From the NCBI GenBank assembly GCA_029959195.1, contig CP114122.1:2170001-2234000 (forward strand): a stretch of 64,000 bases of DNA. The letters run 5' to 3'. Below, piece by piece: positions 60,437 to 64,000 of this stretch. Position numbers and translations under genes: made by a program. Source of the DNA: Dictyophora rubrovolvata (lineage: Eukaryota; Basidiomycota; Agaricomycetes; Phallales; Phallaceae). Under the pieces are notes generated by a model. It saw only the letters and a list, made by a program, of their open reading frames with translations. It had not been told where the DNA came from and did no database searches. Numbering within the stretch: position 1 is the first letter of the stretch; each line of letters opens with the position of its first letter.

Positions 60437-62117
60437 AGAATTTGAAATTTGAAGTATGTGATTTCATCGAAAGAGAGGATATTATCCATTACAATGTAAT
60501 GTCTAAGCTTTTTATCTTTTTTCCACGAAAGAAAGGGTTCAGTGTGGAGCACGATTCCAGAACCATCCCACAATAAAGTGGACACTTCTGAAGGTCGGTT
60601 CAAAATGAGTGTCTTTTCATCACCTATGAAACAGAAAGAAATGAAGGGGAATAAATTTTATCTCAAAACAATCATATATCTGAAATTGAAAATTTTCAAT
60701 ATTGTTATAGTAGAAAAAAATAATTGGGAATGGATAGTAAGTCTACAGAAGTATGATGTATCACTTAGTACCGTCTTAGAAAAAATTTCGGACGCACTCT
60801 CAGCAATTTTTGAAACTCAGATTAAGTTCCAGATTGAACACCAGATGAGTGACATGGTAGATCCCTGCTGGTGCAGGGAATACTCTTGAGTGCTTGAGCA
60901 GTTGTCCTCCACCATCATATGTCCCCCATAAGTGTCTGTGTCTGTGTCTGTTTCTATGCCCAATCCATGCTATATTTCCTCTATCATACACTACATCCTC
61001 CATACATATATTCCAACAAGTCGAACAGCGGCTACTAGAACTATCATGTGTATACTATAGATATAATGATGCATGCAAAAATTGAAACATGTTTGATTTC
61101 CCTTATCATTAAACAAGGCACTGAGGAGCCGTATGACACAACGATGAATCATGATGTTATGAAAAGGGGGATATTGAGATCCGCAGTGTAGAGATATTAT
61201 ATATGGTCTGAATACGTCAAAAAAGATCTTTGAGCACAAGCAATTTGACAAATGAATCACCTAGCTTGGAAAGACTGTAATACTCCTGGAAAACTACGAA
61301 ACATTATTTTGAAGAACTTCGTTATCCGATTCTGAAAGATGTGTCGCGAGTCCTAACCGCCTTTTTTTGTTAAGTGAGCTGATCAAGGCTCTAACAAGCT
61401 TTACAAATGGTTTATTTTTTTTAGGATTTTTGCGACACGGGACTAAACAGAAACTGAGGATTTACAGAGTCGCGACAGGATCATAAAACTCCGAAATGGA
61501 TATGCAAGAGACGATGATGACGACAATGGCGAAATCTCTCGCTATTTAATTTCTCAATGTTACATATGGCCAGGCTAGACGACTATAAGTCTTCACTCGG
61601 TCGACTTGGACTCTTCGTCTTCCAACCTTCGCGCCACAGTACAATCATTGTACAAAACCATAAACTTATTCAGGTGTGTTCTGGATGAAGTATGCTTCAA
61701 AAGCTGAACGCTGAGCCCTTTAGATCATGTCCTAGATTTCTAGACCCTCAGCTGAAGAATTTAGAAGAGGAGGGTGGGTCTCTGCTAGGCAAGCAATCTT
61801 AGTGGATTACAACGTCGCGATGACAAGCTCGGGAACTCCTGGACACAGAAATTCGTCAGCGTGACGAACGAGAGCGCGGAGGAAAATAACGGACAGTAGT
61901 TAAGTTACACTAGACCACATTTCAGTTTTGTATCCACCTATTATCCCCTTTAAAATGCATTTTCTATCCTACTTTCCTCTCTATACCTTCCCTTCAACAG
62001 ACTCCCTTTTTCCTGCTAGCTCCTCCTGGCTCTCTTCAACAGGACGATCCTATTTGTCTAGTTCCATTGCACTTGGATCACGAGCAAGAACAAGCGTTGT
62101 GTCGCAAAAATCGACAG
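60437..62117. other. Intergenic, no gene recognised
   Basis: 1.7 kb of AT-rich sequence. A short GTGTCT hexamer repeat is at 60931-60950. Open frames such as 60542-60889 (+) are Lys/Ile-rich by composition and lack features. Confidence 0.5.
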
Positions 62118-62141
62118 GGCCGGATCAGGCCTGATCCGGCC
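62118..62141. repeat. 24-bp perfect palindrome
   Basis: Left arm GGCCGGATCAGG joined directly to its reverse complement, with a central AGGCCT. Confidence 0.95.
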
Positions 62142-62340
62142 ATCAGGCCTCGTCAGAACGGGGATACCTGACGGAACCTTGAACGGCCGGATAGGGTTCA
62201 AGACTTACATCTAGATAGTCAGGACTGGTCAGGATGATCGGGATGATCAGGCCTTGATCAGAAACCCTGTGCTTGATCAGGACTATCAGGAGATGGTCAA
62301 GAATTCGAGTGAGGATCAGGAAACTCCTGTCAGGATCTGG
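62118..62340. repeat. Cluster of degenerate GATCAGG motifs
   Basis: At least ten (A/G)TCAGG words in about 220 bp, most on the + strand (for example 62125, 62142, 62218, 62247, 62275, 62286, 62315), starting from the palindrome. No terminal repeats or target duplication that would define a transposon were found. Confidence 0.6.
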
Positions 62341-63054
62341 GCAGGGTTTACCAATCGGGATGACGTCGAGCAGATTGGGACATGTATACCAGATTAGGTT
62401 TTTTAATTCCCGACTCACATGCCATTAAATAGCAAATGCATGCAAAACAACATCCAATTTTTATTATTTATTTGTAATTAAATTTTCAGATTATTTATTA
62501 ACTAAGAATCACTAAGTAAATGCTACGGGCTTCACGGCCAATGTCGAAAGTACAAGTCTAAAAAAATTGGACGTAATCTGGGAAAAATGAAAGTGAAATC
62601 CTTACTTTTTAGCCTGGAATGCCACGGTCATAACATGACTTCAGAAAGGGCTTGTTCTTGCAATAGTAGTAGCAACAAGCAGGACGACCACGTTGAGATT
62701 AGAAACACCCCATGATTATCTGCAATTGCAAATGTCCACTGAGGTAAGTTTGCCAAAAAAAACCACTTACTTTTATGCGACTTTGCTGTGGTCCTGCACT
62801 CATAGGTCAAAATAGTGTGGGAGTCTTGGATAGACACTTACGGCTGCACCCAAATGGTGGAAAGGGAAAAAGAACTGTCTCGTAGGCATTACATCCCCGT
62901 TGCTCTTATATGTGAGCCTATATGCCTTAGTAATCTGTTGCTACTTGAGTATCCCTGCATGCCACGAAACATGCAACCGGGAATTGCAGGCCGTTCACTA
63001 CCACCTTTTTCCTCCCGTCTTTCACTCACAACATCACATAAAGTTAAAATTGCC
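62341..63054. other. Intergenic, upstream of the coiled-coil gene
   Basis: About 0.7 kb. No gene recognised; short open stretches at 62628-62837 (-) and 62815-63159 (+) lack support as separate genes. Confidence 0.5.
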
Positions 63055-63616
63055 ATGCTCTCTGGCTCTGAAACAGAACCAGACTTCGACTCAGAAACAG
63101 GTCTTCCATTCCCAGACCAGAAAAAAACCGTAAGTAATTTTACACATGTTGATTATTAATAGCTTGGAGAACTTAGGCCGTGATGCTCTTTAGGATCCAA
63201 CTCAACGTATGGTGACTGATGTGTGTGCAGGCTTTGAACAGGTTTTGAACTGTGTTCGACTAAACGTAGATCTTGACATTTTAATTGATGAAATCCGGGC
63301 TGTCAAGAATGAGGTTAGAGCTGTGAGGACGGAGGTTAAAGGGCTGAGGAACGAGTTGCGGGCAGTTAGGGAAGACGTGACGGAAATAAGGACAACACAA
63401 AAAGTGATCTTTAGGTTGTCTGAGGTGACAAAGGAAGAAATAAGACAGTTAAAGATGTCGCAAAGAGACATGCTTAGGGTGTGTGAGGCGACAAAGGAAG
63501 AAGTGGAAGGAGGAAAGAATTATCAAAGGGCTTCGGTGGTGGAGATGCATAGTGTTTTTCAGGCTTGTGTTCAAGGGTTTGCGAATATTGCTGATGTATT
63601 AGAAAATAAGCCCTAA
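63055..63616 (+). CDS. Small coiled-coil protein
   Basis: Unrecognised family; 165 aa from two exons (63055-63129 and 63194-63616) joined in phase 0. Exon 1 is short and acidic (MLSGSETEPDFDSETGLPFP). Exon 2 starts DPTQRMVTDVCAGFEQVLNC and runs into a long charged heptad region (DEIRAVKNEVRAVRTEVKGL, then RNELRAVREDVTEI), continuing through LSEVTKEEIRQLKMSQRDM to a C-terminus with VFQACVQGFANIADVLENKP. It is very likely an extended coiled coil, so an oligomerising scaffold or structural role is inferred. Two near-repeats, SEVTKEE and CEATKEE, suggest internal duplication. More 5' exons cannot be excluded. The gene faces the partial one at 63671 with 54 bp between their stops. Confidence 0.65.
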
Positions 63617-63670
63617 TTAAAAACAGTTTATTTATTGTTTCTATATTAAAGGGTCTAAACATTGAATTTT

Positions 63671-64000
63671 TCAACGCGTCCTAGTCCGAACACTGCGGCG
63701 AAGTGGTTGGCTAGGTCTTCGAGGTTGGTTGTCATCTGTTTCATTGTTGCTTTGAGTGGCATTGTGCTTTTGGATGACCTGTGTCCTCTTGCGTTTGGAC
63801 ATTTTTGGTTGACTCGTCTGAGGTGGTGGGTGATGGGAATATGAGATATTACTAGTATCTGTTAAAGGCGATGAACAATCGCCAGGAATTTTGGGGGTGG
63901 TCGGAGTGAAATACTGCATTAATCCAGTATCCGTTAGCTTAACAATTTGATACAAGTCAACAACAGATACCATTCTTGGCGCAGTGGCTTGGGTCTCGTG
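63671..64000 (-). CDS. Partial unrecognised gene, C-terminal part
   Basis: The frame is open from the window edge to the stop at 63671, at least 109 residues. It reads MVSVVDLYQIVKLTDTGLMQ (not necessarily the start), then a Ser/Pro-rich linker, a basic patch KMSKRKRTQVIQKHN that could act as a nuclear localisation signal, and an Arg-rich end RRSVRTRTR. No domain recognised. Confidence 0.5.
   Translation of the reverse strand, partial: HETQATAPRMVSVVDLYQIVKLTDTGLMQYFTPTTPKIPGDCSSPLTDTSNISYSHHPPPQTSQPKMSKRKRTQVIQKHNATQSNNETDDNQPRRPSQPLRRSVRTRTR

Overview
The window is nuclear DNA of a filamentous basidiomycete, most likely a mushroom-forming agaricomycete. The support is many short introns of about 50-75 bp with GT..AG ends, a macrophage-activating-glycoprotein type secreted lectin, a fungal sesquiterpene synthase with split metal-binding motifs, paired small secreted cysteine proteins, and housekeeping genes of fungal type. 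The species cannot be named from the sequence.

Layout. 1-1625: 3' part of a ricin-B-like secreted protein. 4.1-5.6 kb (-): sesquiterpene synthase, head to head with a MAT2B/RmlD-type reductase (6.75-8.03 kb, +). 8.0-13.8 kb: gene desert. 13.8-15.7 kb (-): ORC5, divergent from a single-pass membrane protein (16.7-18.2 kb, +). 19.3-21.5 kb (-): proteasome lid subunit RPN3. 23.9-28.6 kb: three tandem units, each with a small three-exon acidic protein of unknown family; one unit also carries a detached last exon of the neighbouring arrestin-like gene (28.4-29.8 kb, -). 31.8-33.5 kb (+): mRNA cap guanine-N7 methyltransferase. 34.5-35.9 kb (+): aryl-alcohol dehydrogenase with an apparent frameshift. 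37.8-41.2 kb (-): two paralogous small secreted cysteine proteins. 43.4-45.5 kb (-): XPG/FEN1-family nuclease. 45.8-46.1 kb: a solo LTR. 46.8-53.1 kb (+): ABCC-type transporter with a G24 run and a perfect palindrome in one intron. 53.4-54.7 kb (+): a second aldo-keto reductase, convergent with a TBC1D20-like Rab GAP (54.8-56.9 kb, -). 57.6-60.4 kb (+): secreted GDE-like glycosidase. 62.1-62.4 kb: palindrome and GATCAGG-rich patch. 63.1-64.0 kb: a coiled-coil protein and a partial gene facing it.

How the parts relate. Conserved core genes (ORC5, RPN3, cap methyltransferase, TBC GAP) alternate with fast-changing accessory ones (lectin-like protein, terpene synthase, secreted cysteine proteins, the tandem orphan family). 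I see no biosynthetic cluster around the terpene synthase. The most promising undescribed item is the tandem orphan family: reading frame, intron positions and TATA box are kept in three diverged copies, which argues for real and recently expanding genes. A second lead is a diverged block of about 200 bp lying roughly 440-470 bp upstream of both the aryl-alcohol dehydrogenase and the ABC transporter, which may be a shared control module or a dispersed repeat.
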